A stretch of DNA of 64,000 bases from Spongilla lacustris. Lineage: Eukaryota > Porifera > Demospongiae > Spongillida > Spongillidae. The notes under the pieces were generated by a model, which saw only the letters and a program-made list of their open reading frames with translations, did no database searches and was not told the DNA's origin. This document shows positions 46,323 to 57,769 of this stretch, in pieces (the first letter of the stretch is position 1; each line of letters begins with the position of its first letter). The stretch is taken from NCBI GenBank assembly GCA_949361645.1, contig OX442433.1:3653720-3717719 (forward strand). The letters run 5' to 3'. A program made the translations under genes and the position numbers.

Positions 46323-47126
46323 TAGGGTGTGTAACCGATTTTCAGGTTTTGATGGCTACTCAATTATTCGTGATTAACCTATTCGGTCAAGTATACATAT
46401 AGCAGAATAGCAGATTACTGATTCGAGAATTTCTTTTAGTCGCAATAACCAATTCTATTTTTCTTAGCCGCGATTAGTCGAAATTCGTTTCCTTCATAGC
46501 AGAAATTGGTTGGAAATCGACTGCCCCTTTTTTGTATGCCCTTCACTTTTCCTGCATGTCTGACAATAGCTTACTAACAGGTTAAATAAGTGGTAATATA
46601 AAACTTTGTTGATGTAAACCATGTAATCTACACTTTGTCTGGAGGTAACCATCAATCTAATCAACATTGCCCTCCCTCAAAATACGTGCACTGCAATCTA
46701 TTAGTGCGCCAGGTAAGTGTACTAAGTGTTCTATTGGTTCCCAGGCTCCGTATACACCCTTTTCCAGACATTCGGCCATGACACTCTGAATATCATACAA
46801 TCAATCAGAGATTGTGGCTTTGTCATATAGATAGAGCGGTGTTCTACCATGTGGTTTCTTGCTGGTTCTGCTAAATTATTGGGGGGAACAATGGATTATA
46901 CATGTAACTATAGGGCATGTGTTGTTTTAATAGTTGAAAGCAGCAAATAAGCAATAAGGAACTGCGATTTAAATATTTTTAAAAATCGGAAAAACCTGCA
47001 AAAACCTAGGTAATTGTTAGCAAATAATCCATTAATCGCCAAAATTGATTTCATGTCAAGTTGCTATTAACCAGAAAATTTTTTTTGATAATTCATTTTG
47101 ATTCATCAAAAAGGTTACACACCCTA
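46323..47126. mobile_element. hAT-like element with TAGGGTGTGTAACC ends
   Basis: TAGGGTGTGTAACC … GGTTACACACCCTA inverted ends, 804 bp. Flanking octamers TGTCCAAC and TGACTAAC match at 6 of 8 positions, consistent with an old 8-bp duplication. Its 3' third is repeated in the intron at 24300-24474. It starts about 50 bp upstream of the TRIM-NHL exon. Confidence 0.75.
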
Positions 47127-49101
47127 TGACTAACAGGAGATGATCATTTCCTTATACATGCCTATAATTATTGTTTAATTCAACACAGGCTTCCTCCTGT
47201 ACTTCACAACGTTAGGGTCTGATGTGGTATAAGTATAAGCAGCACAAACACATTCCTTGGATACCATATAGTGGAAAACCTTCTAGGAAGAAATTTTAAC
47301 AGTTTTAGAGCACTTTATATAGCAAACTTGTATCACATCATTTTCAGGATGCATTTCACCTTCAAAGCTGCTATATGGTATTATTCCTCAGATATTAATC
47401 TTATGGGACTTAATGTTTGTTCAAAAATGAGAAAAGTAATGATGTTAAAATGTATCCCTAATTATAAATTCAGTGTCTAATACTAATAATCCAATTCTCA
47501 GTGCATAAGAATCATCATTTTGTAGAGGACATTTCAGACTTCTAAAATACCCTAATGAAATTTGAACCGGCATCCTTGTCACAAATCAAGTCTCATAAAT
47601 ACAAAGATGTCATAATGAAGCTGATGTTTGAAAAACAAATGACAAGCTGCAGTAAAACATACTGCAGAGCAGTACACTATGTAACCTCGTGATTTGAGCA
47701 AGAGCATGAGTGGTAAAGTGTTCTGTTCTGTTAATTTGGTGCATTAATTTATGGATATGAGGCAAATATTGAAATCCAACTGCCTTAAAATGTACCACAT
47801 ACACTGCGCAATAGCCTGTTGGGTAGAGTATTTTAGTATGCCTGGAATCAAAAGGAGCAGATACAGTCTTAAAAACCCATCAAGTCATGTGTGCAAGAGA
47901 AGGGGTCAGTGATCAGTCCACAGTATGCAGAGAGATGGCACTGTTCATTTATTACCATTTCATTGTTTATCCAACAGGTCATCATGCACCCTCAATAAAA
48001 TGTACTGGAAACTTACAGAAGGATTGGGTGAAATTAAATCTTGAAATTAACGGATCTGTTGATGTGATCATGTACAGGCACACTAAAGGGATATAGTTCA
48101 ATCATGTTGTTTACAAGTCTTTTGTGTGCCTTATTGTTTATTACTTTAGATCAATTTTCAACATGATCATAATAAAATTACTTTTAATCACTTTCCATTA
48201 CAATACCGGCTCACAAGAGCAAAAATTAAGTCACAACTCGCAAGAGCTAAATATAAGGCATATTCATCGTGAAGTTAGGAAAACTGTTGGTGTTCATAGC
48301 GCAACCATACCTGCACTTTCATCAGTATAAAATTCACCCTTTGGTGAAGGCCAGTCTAGATAGATCGATATTGATAGATGAAAGCGGTATGGTCATGCCT
48401 ATGTATACTAACAGCTTTCCCAATTCCACGTTGAATATGCCTTTTTCTTCACTAGCTCTTGTGAGTTGTATGGATCAGTATTTAAACAAAATAATGGTAA
48501 TAACTGAACTGTGCCATTGTACAATCCTTCCTTCCCTCCCCATATGGTCCATACCTTCCTGCATGGGGTTTGTAACTAAACGGGATGCCAAAAATCAATA
48601 TAAATGACAAACATTCTTCTACTAAACGTAGTAGATTGATGTTCAATTACTTAAATAAATAAAATCCACACACACACACACCTGAAATCAGGTGCATTAC
48701 AGAATTCAACTATCAACAAGAATACAATGGCAACATTGTATTGGTTCAATTACTTTTAGATATCATGTAATGGTCTTGTAATCAGAACTATGAGCATAAG
48801 GGTCATCACATGACCTGCATGTACACCTTAATTTCATAGACACAGGGACCAAATGTCTCAATGGCTATTAGGAAAAAACAGATTGGAGGTGATGGAGGTG
48901 TATATATACTTTGAGATCTGTTCGACCCTTCAACCAGCACGTGACAGTTATTCCATGCTTACTATTGGAGCAGCCGAGGCCAATTGCAAATTGTTTGATG
49001 ATGTAAGAGCTCTGGAAACAGTGTCATTGATAGCTGCTCCAAATACAGCCAAGGCCATGAGCGGCAAGGAGATCCCCCACAGTGATGGCAGGTATGAGGC
49101 A
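47127..49101. other. gene-poor stretch
   Basis: Only short frames. (CA)n at 48667-48682; a tRNA A-box-like word TAGCCTGTTGGGTAGAG near 47811. No gene supported. Confidence 0.35.
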
Positions 49102-49110
49102 CAGCTATGC

Positions 49111-49168
49111 TAGTCTCGCCGGCCACGACGTAATACATTTTTTTATTACGTCATGGCCCGCAAGACTA
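49111..49168. mobile_element. 58-bp TAGTCT hairpin MITE with perfect 9-bp duplication
   Basis: TAGTCTCGCCGGCCACGACG … CGTCATGGCCCGCAAGACTA hairpin with a T-rich loop, flanked by CAGCTATGC at 49102-49110 and 49169-49177. It is the smallest member of the TAGTCT set here. Confidence 0.87.
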
Positions 49169-49177
49169 CAGCTATGC

Positions 49178-50658
49178 TAGCATCCAATGTTATAACGATC
49201 GATACTATGTCTGGTTATGGAAGATATGTTTGATCACAGGCAGGATAGGTCAGACATGCACCCAACTCCTTAGGCCTGGGTTAACACTGATTACAGACAG
49301 GGATTGGAACTGGTCACATGTACACCAAATACTTACGTGCATGTTGGTCTGGGTACGCGACAACCACCCACACCCACACGCACACAACACACACACACCC
49401 CTCCCACCCCACCCCGCCAGACTTCCTGGCTACGAGCCAGCACGCAAATTACATGTAACAGTTCCAAAGATCTGATATCTGTATAGATTGTAGTCGTTAA
49501 CGCACTGCTGACTGGACCATGGTATCTTCTCGGCCTTCTTCTTACCCTTATACCGTACTGCCAAGACGTTTTGGCGACAACTAGTTGGCGGAAAGTAGTT
49601 AGTTAAAATAAATCGTTTTGGCTCCGCCAAACAGTTCTCTCCGCTATTATGTCTAGCTTCTTCCGCTTCAGTGGAGATTACCTTTAGTTTATACTAATAA
49701 GGTCCTACTGCTCCACGTTCAAAGTATCGTAGGCATGACTCGAAGGAGTTATTTTGTGAGCTATACGCCCACAGCTAACACATGTCGAAGTAAAAGTATT
49801 ATTGTATCGAACCCCACCCCCCCCCCACCCCCCCCCACCCCCCCCACCCCCCCGTACGCCCATGCAACCTCTCCTCCGTCCCTCATTACACATGTTTACC
49901 TGCTCTTTGACTCCATTATCAGTCTCGGTCCCAGACTCAGTTATGGATGGCAAATAATTAGTCGGCCGGCCATGGTTTTTAATTTATAAACCGGCAACAC
50001 ATCATTGTTACGTGCCCGTGAGGCGAAGTCGGGATTACAGTACACTTGCTCATAATGCATACTACACTACGTACTAATGCATAATTCTCTTATTGCATTG
50101 AAATCGGGCCAAACCAAGCTGGTTCAATGGGAATACATTAGAAACATAATTGCATAATGCATGGCAAGTTTATGCATTAGTACTAGTGTAACTATTTATA
50201 AACCATAGGCATAGTAATTATTCTACACGCGACGTCATATTTGGACCGAACAAACCGGCTTTGAAAGCCACGCACCGCGAAACTCGCGCACTACGCATGC
50301 CTCGCAAACCTACGGTATAAAAGAACGCACCAAAATCGTCAGTTTGGCCTGTCATTCAGAAGCGATCGAATCTAACACGCCATGATTGGCTTATACAGTC
50401 TTCGCGTTCATTGACATGCAATCACCCTGATATGTCGCAGGAGAATGTCACAACAGGTATAAGTCAACTCTAAATCCTTAATATTGCATGTTCTATCAAT
50501 GAAGGGCAGGGGTGGGGGGCCGGGGAGCTTGCAGCGGTTTGGAGACACATTACACTGATGTGTATTTCATTGAGGTAAAAACTTATTCACAGCATCCTCA
50601 GAAGTCTACCATGGTGGTACTCTCAGATTCATGATTTACGTACATATATCTGAGTTTG
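49178..50658. other. gene-poor stretch with C-rich blocks
   Basis: CACACA/CCCACCC-rich sequence at 49365-49420 and C runs at 49813-49853; a solo GTCTCGGTCCCAGACTC arm at about 49921. No gene recognised. Confidence 0.5.
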
Positions 50659-50784
50659 TATACCAAATGAAACGTTTTACATGAGTACATCATGTACATG
50701 TACATCTTCCAAGCCATGAATTATACCAAATGAAACGTTTTACATGTGTACATGTACATGTACATCTTCCAAGCCATGAATTAT
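50659..50784. repeat. ~64-bp tandem duplication
   Basis: Two adjacent copies starting ATACCAAATGAAACGTTTTA and ending CTTCCAAGCCATGAATTA, differing by a few bases in the CATGTACATG-rich middle. Confidence 0.92.
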
Positions 50785-51139
50785 GCTGGCATGATTTTAT
50801 AAAGGCATAGCAATATCTCAAGAAGGGTAGTACACACTGTAAGACATGTACTGGATTTTATATGTACATCAAATATGTGTTTCAATTCAATTTTACTTTT
50901 TGTTAGCCATGTATACGTACAATGTACAGTATGGGAGCTATGATATGACCCAAATGTATTCCTTTAATGTTAACTGAGAGCCGGGAAGATAACATTTTTC
51001 AAAGCCTACTAAAGTGGTGAGAAAGTTGATTATGTACAGACTGAACCACAAAATACCCCCAAAAAATAATACATTCATTGATCACTAATGTATGTCTTAT
51101 GAGGAGATGTCTATACATGTAAACAAAACTGATGGGAGT

Positions 51140-51400
51140 TCAACCTAACTGATACCCGATCCAATCTGATATAAGTATCAGGTCTTGGTCTGACAAATGG
51201 GTGTACATGTACACATGTGGGTCTAGTACTCCCTCTGTAAAATTTGAAGTACATGGTTGTATTTTAGGCACATCCCCGCATTCAATGGGCCCCACTAATG
51301 CAGCTCTGCTGGGTGCCATACATGAACCACATCTGACCTCTCGCACTACCAAATACAAGTACCTCCAGTTTGATGTGAAGTTTGATGACATTGGCTGAGC
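51140..51400 (+). CDS. unassigned protein-like frame
   Basis: Plus frame ending TTKYKYLQFDVKFDDIG then stop (51396-51398), preceded by KFEVHGCILGTSPHSMGPTN. Composition is protein-like but the family is unknown and no splice sites are certain. Confidence 0.25.
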
Positions 51401-51424
51401 CCAGGAAAGATGTGCTGCTTGCTA

Positions 51425-51565
51425 CTGTAAAGGGTCAGTTGAATCATATATCCATGGATCATTGGGTCATGACAGTCATGAAGTTGAATCATGTGGGTCA
51501 TGACAGTCATGGTCAGTAGTATCATGTGGTTCATGACAGTCAGTTGAATCATATGCGCCCCTTGC
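51425..51565. repeat. diverged ~30-40-bp tandem repeat
   Basis: GTTGAATCAT and GGTCATGACAGTCATG recur three to four times with variable spacing. Confidence 0.7.
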
Positions 51566-53105
51566 TTGTACTTGTCTACTTTGTACAATATTATGAGGAT
51601 GGTCACAGTGTAAGTAACTAACTACATGCATGTACATGTAGATGAAGACCAGTTCTATACATGTATATAAGCTGTGCAAACCTGGAAAAGAAATTATAGT
51701 GTTGAAATGTGTTGTGAAGTCCATTAATGGTCTGTTGTTTTGAGTTGGTGCATGCAACTAGTAATAACACCTGTACATGTTACATAATGTCTGCCTATTT
51801 CAGTGCTACACATACTAACAGGAACACTATTTTGCGCCATGCTACACATAAATGATTGTGATGCTGCGTGTGTTCACATTCTATTGCTACACAACATTCA
51901 GGAGCTGATCATTGATGTGACATCACTTAATTGTAGCACTCGTTACGTGTTCAAAGATCGAAACGCTTAAGTTGCAATAATGTGTGCCGCAATACAAGCT
52001 AGGGACAGTGGACATCTGTGTAATGTACAAATGAGCTCTACTGCATTGCATCACATTCAGAATACAGTTGTCTATAAATGATTTAACACATAATAGCAGA
52101 CTTGTTTGTAAGACAGAAGCATAATTAAACTCGCTGGTGGCCAACCTTATGTTCTTGAGTACACTTGCAGGCCACTGCTTCCCTTCATGTTTACGGACAT
52201 GCTTTTCTATCCAAGGCTCTTTATACGTATTGTTTGGGGCATAACGTCCAAGAAATAAATCAACAACACATTTACTAGCTTGTTAATTGACTGCATGAAT
52301 AAAAATTAAATGTATTAATACATGTTCTTTCTGATAACTCCTCAAATGCATTATTAACTAACACTGTACATGTAATCTGACATTTTATTTTCTTCTTGTT
52401 ACAAATTCAATCCCGGCCTGTATCGTGACTAAGTGAACACTCATTAATTTAATGTCCTAGATCAAGCCACTTCTATTATCCTACTGCCAATTTATTAAAC
52501 TCTTAGTTGGACATGTACAGTGCTTTATTGTTGTGGGTTTGGGCTTTTACGCTAAGTCTTGAAGCTACAGCTATTCATCATTATTAATCATTACTTAATA
52601 TTGCCTACCTGTTAAAATGTTCATTCATGGTAAGGTAACCTGTATATATTCGATGGAAAATACTTGTGTATCATCTATACTCCATAATGAGACTACTGTC
52701 AATGCAAGGTATTTAGCATTTTAATTTGGACTGTTGTCCTCCTAATTTTCCCTTGCACACACACATAATTATAATATGTATAATTATAATTATAATATAA
52801 TTATGCATATGGTGCCTTGCACTTGCTCCGTGCCAGCGTTGCAACGTTCGATACCCCACAATTAAGGTTCAAACCCAACACAACTTTCTGTATGAGTAAT
52901 ATATATATATACTGAAATCACTTCAAATTCGGTTTGTAGGTAGAGAGGTCCTATACCTATCAATTTGTTCTGTTCCGCGTTAATTTTTATGTCAGCTGTT
53001 AGTTGAACAAACCACGTGCCCTTTTTCCCGCTCGATTCGCGCCAATGATTTAATCACCGCCTTCCACACACTGAGCGGGACGCGATTTCATTGGTGTGAC
53101 TAGAC
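51566..53105. other. gene-poor, AT-rich stretch
   Basis: Includes an AT-rich palindromic cluster (TAATTATAATAT words, 52765-52806). No gene recognised. Confidence 0.4.
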
Positions 53106-53640
53106 TGGCTATTATTATTATTATTATTATCTTAGGAATCAATCAATCAATCAATCTATGGGTGTTGGGGTGCTACAGCAGTGGCGGCTTAACTTTTTCT
53201 AATCTTGCTGGTCATCTTTCCACCAGGCTAAAGCAACCGTCCAAGACCAATTTTGGAATATACAGCTGCCTAGGCCTAGCCTTATTGAGAGCCAACTGCA
53301 GAGCCATCCTGTCCAGGGTAACTTGACTGTTAAGGCCTGAAGTGCCTCTTTTTTTAGGTTTCCGAGGTTTTATGCATTCAGTAACATTTCGTTGGCTTAA
53401 CCATAATATTGGTATAATGTGTTGTTATATTCATTCGTTCATGTACTATTACATGTATATTCTATATATAATGAACTTTTTAAAATAATAATTTACACAC
53501 AAGAAACAACAAACCACTTCCACAGCATTTCTTGCAGACTCAACCTAGCCCTTGTGCGCTCGAATGCCAGAGCATTTCTTGCAAGGGCAGGACCTCGTGC
53601 TAAAGTATCAGAGCTCTTTTTAGACGGTTGACTTATATAT
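53106..53640 (+). pseudogene. two R2-like ORF C-terminal scraps (plus strand)
   Basis: After a TTA/TCAA short-repeat run (53110-53156), the frame 53160-53326 reads TFSNLAGHLST…LALLRANCRAILSR and a second piece at about 53530-53630 reads CRLNLALVRSNARAFLAR. Both match the end of the 59797-62283 ORF (TFSRLASHLS … RLNMTLVKSIARAILAR). They are in tandem and opposite in strand to that element. Confidence 0.75.
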
Positions 53641-53760
53641 GTTCCGCACGGATGTTCAACCGGACATGCCATAATAATGCGCATGCTCGTAAGTCGTATG
53701 AATGTGTGAACTCGTGGAGATGGAGAAAGACTCGATCAAGGTGTCGTTTCAAGAATATAG

Positions 53761-54141
53761 TGTATTGACTCCCCTTTTCCTGTTGGTGGAAAACGTACCA
53801 GAAGCGCGGTGATCAGAAAGGAAGTGGCACAAAGAATCGTTAACCATCTCAAAGGTACTCCAGATGCTGATGGCGCCTTTCGTCACTTCGTCAAAAAAGA
53901 GCGGCTTTGCGTTGGTGGACTTGCAATCGGTTGGAATAAGAGACGTCCGGGTTGTTTCTGTGAAAGAAAAGAATCAGGTACTAATCCTTACCGAACGATG
54001 TTGAAGGGGCGTACTGAGAAGAGTTGCGATTGCGGAGGAATTCTGGAACAGGTTCATAGCAAGGACTGTTTTGCATGCAGGAGCAAAGAAGACTTATGCA
54101 AGGATATTTGCAAGCGGCGTTTTATATCTAGCTACTAACTA
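53761..54141 (+). CDS. unassigned Cys-rich exon-like frame
   Basis: Open from an AATATAG acceptor-like boundary: DSPFPVGGKRTRSAVIRKEV, then HLKGTPDADGAFRHFVKKER, then a Cys-rich tail (CFCERKESG, CDCGG, CFACRS) that may bind zinc; stop at 54139-54141. No family recognised. A palindromic-MITE remnant starts 10 bp later. Confidence 0.4.
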
Positions 54142-54150
54142 GCATATTTT

Positions 54151-54356
54151 CAACGATGGTACAAATTTTTTAAAAATAGTCCTATATTTAGCAATGTAAA
54201 ATTTATACATACTACGACAGGGCTAAATATAGGACTTTTCAAAAAATTAAAATTTGTACCATCGTTGATACCTTGTTCCCTTCCTTTTTACACCAACATT
54301 GCCTTCAAATCCTATATACCACTAACTTTCTCAGAGAGAATGTTTTTATATCTTGT
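54151..54356. mobile_element. palindromic MITE remnant with intact inner palindrome
   Basis: Inner arms CAACGATGGTACAAATTTT … AAAATTTGTACCATCGTTG with TCCTATATTTAGC/GCTAAATATAGGA at the centre are intact, but only the right outer arm (to GAATGTTTTTATATCTTG) remains. Confidence 0.82.
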
Positions 54357-54503
54357 ATAAAATAAAGATATTCACAGCATATATTACATAACTGTTCTGC
54401 ACAAATCTTGGTATAGGCTTGACGCCCTACCACCCGACCAAACGCGGTGGTAGTAGGGCCCGCCCTTCTACACTATTAGCTAGCGAAGTTGTTTTTGTCA
54501 AAA

Positions 54504-54727
54504 TGCCTTCACGGCTACGAAAGAGAAAAGCTAAGCGACGAGAGGAATACTTCCTAAATCGAGTCTATATGAGTTAGAGTCCTCCCGAGTTCGGTAATAT
54601 GCTGATGCTGAACAAAGGCGGGCGTCTGCTCGTGACATGTACATAGCAAATCAGGAGTCGAACCGAGGTTCTAAGAGGGAAAGCTTGGAGCGCGAGTTTC
54701 GAACTAATGGAACAGCTGCAAATGTAA
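54504..54727 (+). pseudogene. Arg/Lys-rich ORF remnant, copy 2 (no hAT insertion)
   Basis: MPSRLRKRKAKRREEYFLNR then an early stop; the downstream reading ADAEQRRASARDMYIANQES continues in a shifted frame. Provides the empty target site ATGCTGAA at 54605-54612. Confidence 0.5.
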
Positions 54728-54844
54728 CATAACTGTAAACATTGTGTTGCTAGGCAATAAGCATGGAAATTAACAACGGCTGGATTTTATCGTACAATCG
54801 TATTTACTTCTACACCTATATACTAGTAGTCACTTATTATGAAA

Positions 54845-55123
54845 CAAGATATAAAAAACATTCTCTCTGAGAAAGTTGGTGGTATATAGGATTTGAAGGC
54901 AATGGTGGTGTAAAAAGGAAGGGAACAAGGAATTCCGTGGAGATATTCCTATATATTTAGCACTGTATAGAACGTCATTACAATTATGTTGCTAAATATA
55001 GGAAATTAATAGTTATTGTATCTCCACTGAATCCCTTGTTCCCTTCCTCAGTTTTTACACCACCATTGCCTTCAAATCCTATATACCACCAACTTTCTCA
55101 GAGAGAATGTTTTTTATATCTTG
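54845..55123. mobile_element. palindromic MITE (GATATAAA/ACATTC family)
   Basis: CAAGATATAAAAAACATTC … GAATGTTTTTTATATCTTG with inner TCCTATATATTTAGC/GCTAAATATAGGA. Counterpart of 28314-28578. Confidence 0.88.
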
Positions 55124-55151
55124 TCAACAATGTTACTCAATGTTAATATAA

Positions 55152-55172
55152 CCCCCCCCCCCCCCCCCCCCC
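55152..55172. repeat. C homopolymer
   Basis: About 21 C; the paralogous position in copy 1 (28612-28617) has only 6, showing tract expansion or contraction after duplication. Confidence 0.9.
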
Positions 55173-55206
55173 ATGTAAGCTCAGTACGCTATGCAAACTC
55201 TCAAAG

Positions 55207-56290
55207 ATGGACGAAGGCCTGCTGCTAGCTGGTAAGACCATTTATAAGCAAGTTCTGCTCAATGGTAATAAATGCTCCTCTATCAACAGGAATATCCAGC
55301 AGAGCAAATCAGGTGTGGCTCAATCAGGCTGCACTGATAGCCCCATAACATCGTAAGTCCTGTCTCTCCATACCAGATGCTACACCAGCAGGTTCCAATG
55401 AGGACACCTTTGTTCTTGACATGGCCACAAGCACTAGTACTGCTGCTCTGTGCAAAGTAAATTGCACTTAATCAAATGTGTGTCTGCCAGATGTGAACTG
55501 TTCTTGGCCAATATTATTAGGTGGAGATGGAGAAGAGGAAAGGGAACACCATGCATCCCATCAGGATGAGGGGTGGCTCTGGAAGGGTGAGTGTATGTTT
55601 GTGTGTACTATGTCCCACAGATATGTTGCCGAGGGGTGTACTGCTTATCTGTGTGATGTTGTGCAAGCTAGCCCGTCTTTTGATCCTGTCTTAATATCTC
55701 TTCTCTCCTCCCCTTCCTCTCTTCTCCCTTCCCCCTTATCCTTCTCTTCTTCCTTCCCCAAATCACTTCCTTCTCCACCTATTTGCCCCCAACAAAGCTG
55801 GATACAAGAGATACAGTTTGGCCATGATGATAGACATATTCTGTGCTGTGCACATATGAAAATGGCAATCTGGTAAGCATCTTTGGTGTGAATGGCCAAT
55901 TGCTTTAATCATACAAGGACAGGCATTTATGGCGATTAATCATGATGCCTTTGCTACTGGCTTTGAAGAATGCATGTGTACAGCTTTGAATCCTGTGAGG
56001 ATAGCTGTGATGGAGTATGACATAACAGGGTGCTTGAGTGTGCTATATGCTTAGGTTGATCCTGATGAACCAGTTTTGGTAGCAAGTGACCCAGAGCGGT
56101 TTAATGCAAAGTGTGTCAGACGGGAAAATGGCATTTGTGGTCTAAGCATAATATTTTGTTCCATCACTGCTAACACCTCCTCTCCTCACTACAACTTCCT
56201 TTTTTAAGGATTCCCTTGCCTTCCAGAATAACCTGGCTGAGAGGCTGGTGCCAGTTCAGAGACACAGCAATATGATTATTATGTGATGGC
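55207..56290 (+). CDS. duplicated spliced-gene candidate, copy 2 (family unknown)
   Basis: Candidate exons: 55207-55231 (MDEGLLLA, donor CTG|GTAAGA); 55377-55456 (acceptor TACCAG; ATPAGSNEDTFVLDMAT, donor GTAAAT); about 55522-55587 (acceptor TTATTAG, donor AAG|GTGAGT); then 55918-56130 reading QAFMAINHDAFATGFEECMC, RIAVMEYDIT and VDPDEPVLVASDPERFNAK. A TAG lies between the last two blocks in both copies, so either a tiny intron or a nonsense mutation. Another exon-like block follows a TTTTTTAAG acceptor (about 56209-56275: FQNNLAERLVPVQRHSN). Less damaged than copy 1. Confidence 0.4.
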
Positions 56291-56701
56291 AAGTGAGCAG
56301 ATCAAACTGTCTTATGCTGCTGTGACGTGACATTGCACTATATAAATGGGTAGTATTCCAAGGTTGCCCTTCATTCTTTGTTTGCTCTCATGCATGGACT
56401 GTATAAGTAGGCCTAGGAACCCGCCGGGGAGAAATATTAATATTGAGTGAAGATATAAAAATTTAATAAACATAAAATTGATGATGTAGGAAACTAGGAA
56501 TTACGGATATTGTGCATTCATTTTTTTCTAATCATTAAATACCTACATTTAGCACATAATTTCAGGCTGGTAGATTTGTAAATAATGGGATGTAATATTT
56601 AGAAATTAATATCCATAACTCCTTGTTTCCTTTCTTTTTACTCAATTGCTGCATTACGGCCTCTAACCAAGGCCATCCCGGTCCAGACGCTATAAGGTTA
56701 T

Positions 56702-57593
56702 TGGAGGCGGATTGGGCTGCCCTGGCCTGTCCCCAGATTTGTATTTTTGGATTCCCGAGCTTCAGCCTTCTAGAAGACCAAAAATTCACCAGCTAGGCTG
56801 CTCAGGGGCACCACCACCGCATGGGGAGCTCCATGCATGGTCATGCTGACCTACATCAGTCAATCACTGCCAGTAGGTGCCGTACTGCAATACCTCATTT
56901 GTCCTCCCAAAACAATATTCTTATTCGCGCTTCCCGTCTACGGCTCAGGAATGTCCACCTCAGCTTCATGGGTAACAAGTCAGCCCTGGTACATCAACGC
57001 CTGCTTCAACATGAGGCCTACCTGCAGAAGGGGCCAACTGGCCTCGTCAATGCTGCGCATATCTCACGACACGGCCTACCTACATGGCGGATGATTTCGA
57101 TTTGCTTTAGAGCTTGGTCAACTCTGAGACATCACTTTCGGGGGAAGAATACCTCCATCTCCAGTTGCTGTGGGAGCAGGTTTGATCCCTGTCACCTCAA
57201 CACTCAGTGCAGTTCCCACGTATGAGCTGCTCAAGCTGGTCGAGCTGCGCAAAATACGGTGACGACCTCGCTTCCACAAGCTTGTCTCACACCGACGAAA
57301 GCAAGTATTGGACCTGGCATGCTATGGGTATGGGCCGCCACCCAGCATGCTCGTGCACCTGGAACTGAACCGTGGGTAAGAGGCACCATCACTACTGTTC
57401 CTCTTCCTTTACTTCCAGCGCAACACAATAGCGTTTAAATCAGAGCTACCACTGCAGCAGCACCCTCTAACACTTCTTACTGACACTGCAAGTTTAGCCT
57501 TAGCCCCTGACTCCTTCCCACACACACACTTTACCCCTTGTATTCCATTTGTACCTACCACGTCACCTGGAACTTAACCAATCCATTTGGGGG
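56702..57593. other. left part of 5.66-kb segment absent from copy 1
   Basis: A 134-codon plus frame (56821-57225) and overlapping frames are open, but no family is recognised. Sequence is less AT-rich than its surroundings. Confidence 0.35.
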
Positions 57594-57760
57594 TTACACT
57601 TGGGCGGCACCCTTCGGGCTTCTACCCTGACCAACCACGTCAAACCCATCACATGACCGCATCATGCACACCTGGTCGCACCCAAAGCAAGCCAGCACTA
57701 CCTTGGTCCCAGGTCAGTCAGCACGGAGGGCCTACCACTCACCATGACCACGTCATGGTA
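57594..57760. repeat. dispersed repeat, split by the MULE-like insertion
   Basis: GGCGGCACCCTT(C/T)GGGCTT, CTGACCAACCACGTCAAACC and CTGGTCGCACCCAA blocks recur at 59333-59420; the continuation lies beyond the MULE-like element at 58680. Confidence 0.75.
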
Positions 57761-57769
57761 GTGGCACGT

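Larger units (their letters stand above)
54476..56701. repeat. segmental duplication, copy 2, left part
   Basis: Collinear with 27507-30147. Lacks the hAT insertion of copy 1 and ends at ATAAGGTTA, where copy 1 continues directly into sequence found here only from 62364. Confidence 0.92.

Noticed and set aside
52847..52880. GTTCGATACCCC resembling a tRNA T-arm
   Set aside because: No matching A box, acceptor stem or anticodon arm at the required spacing.
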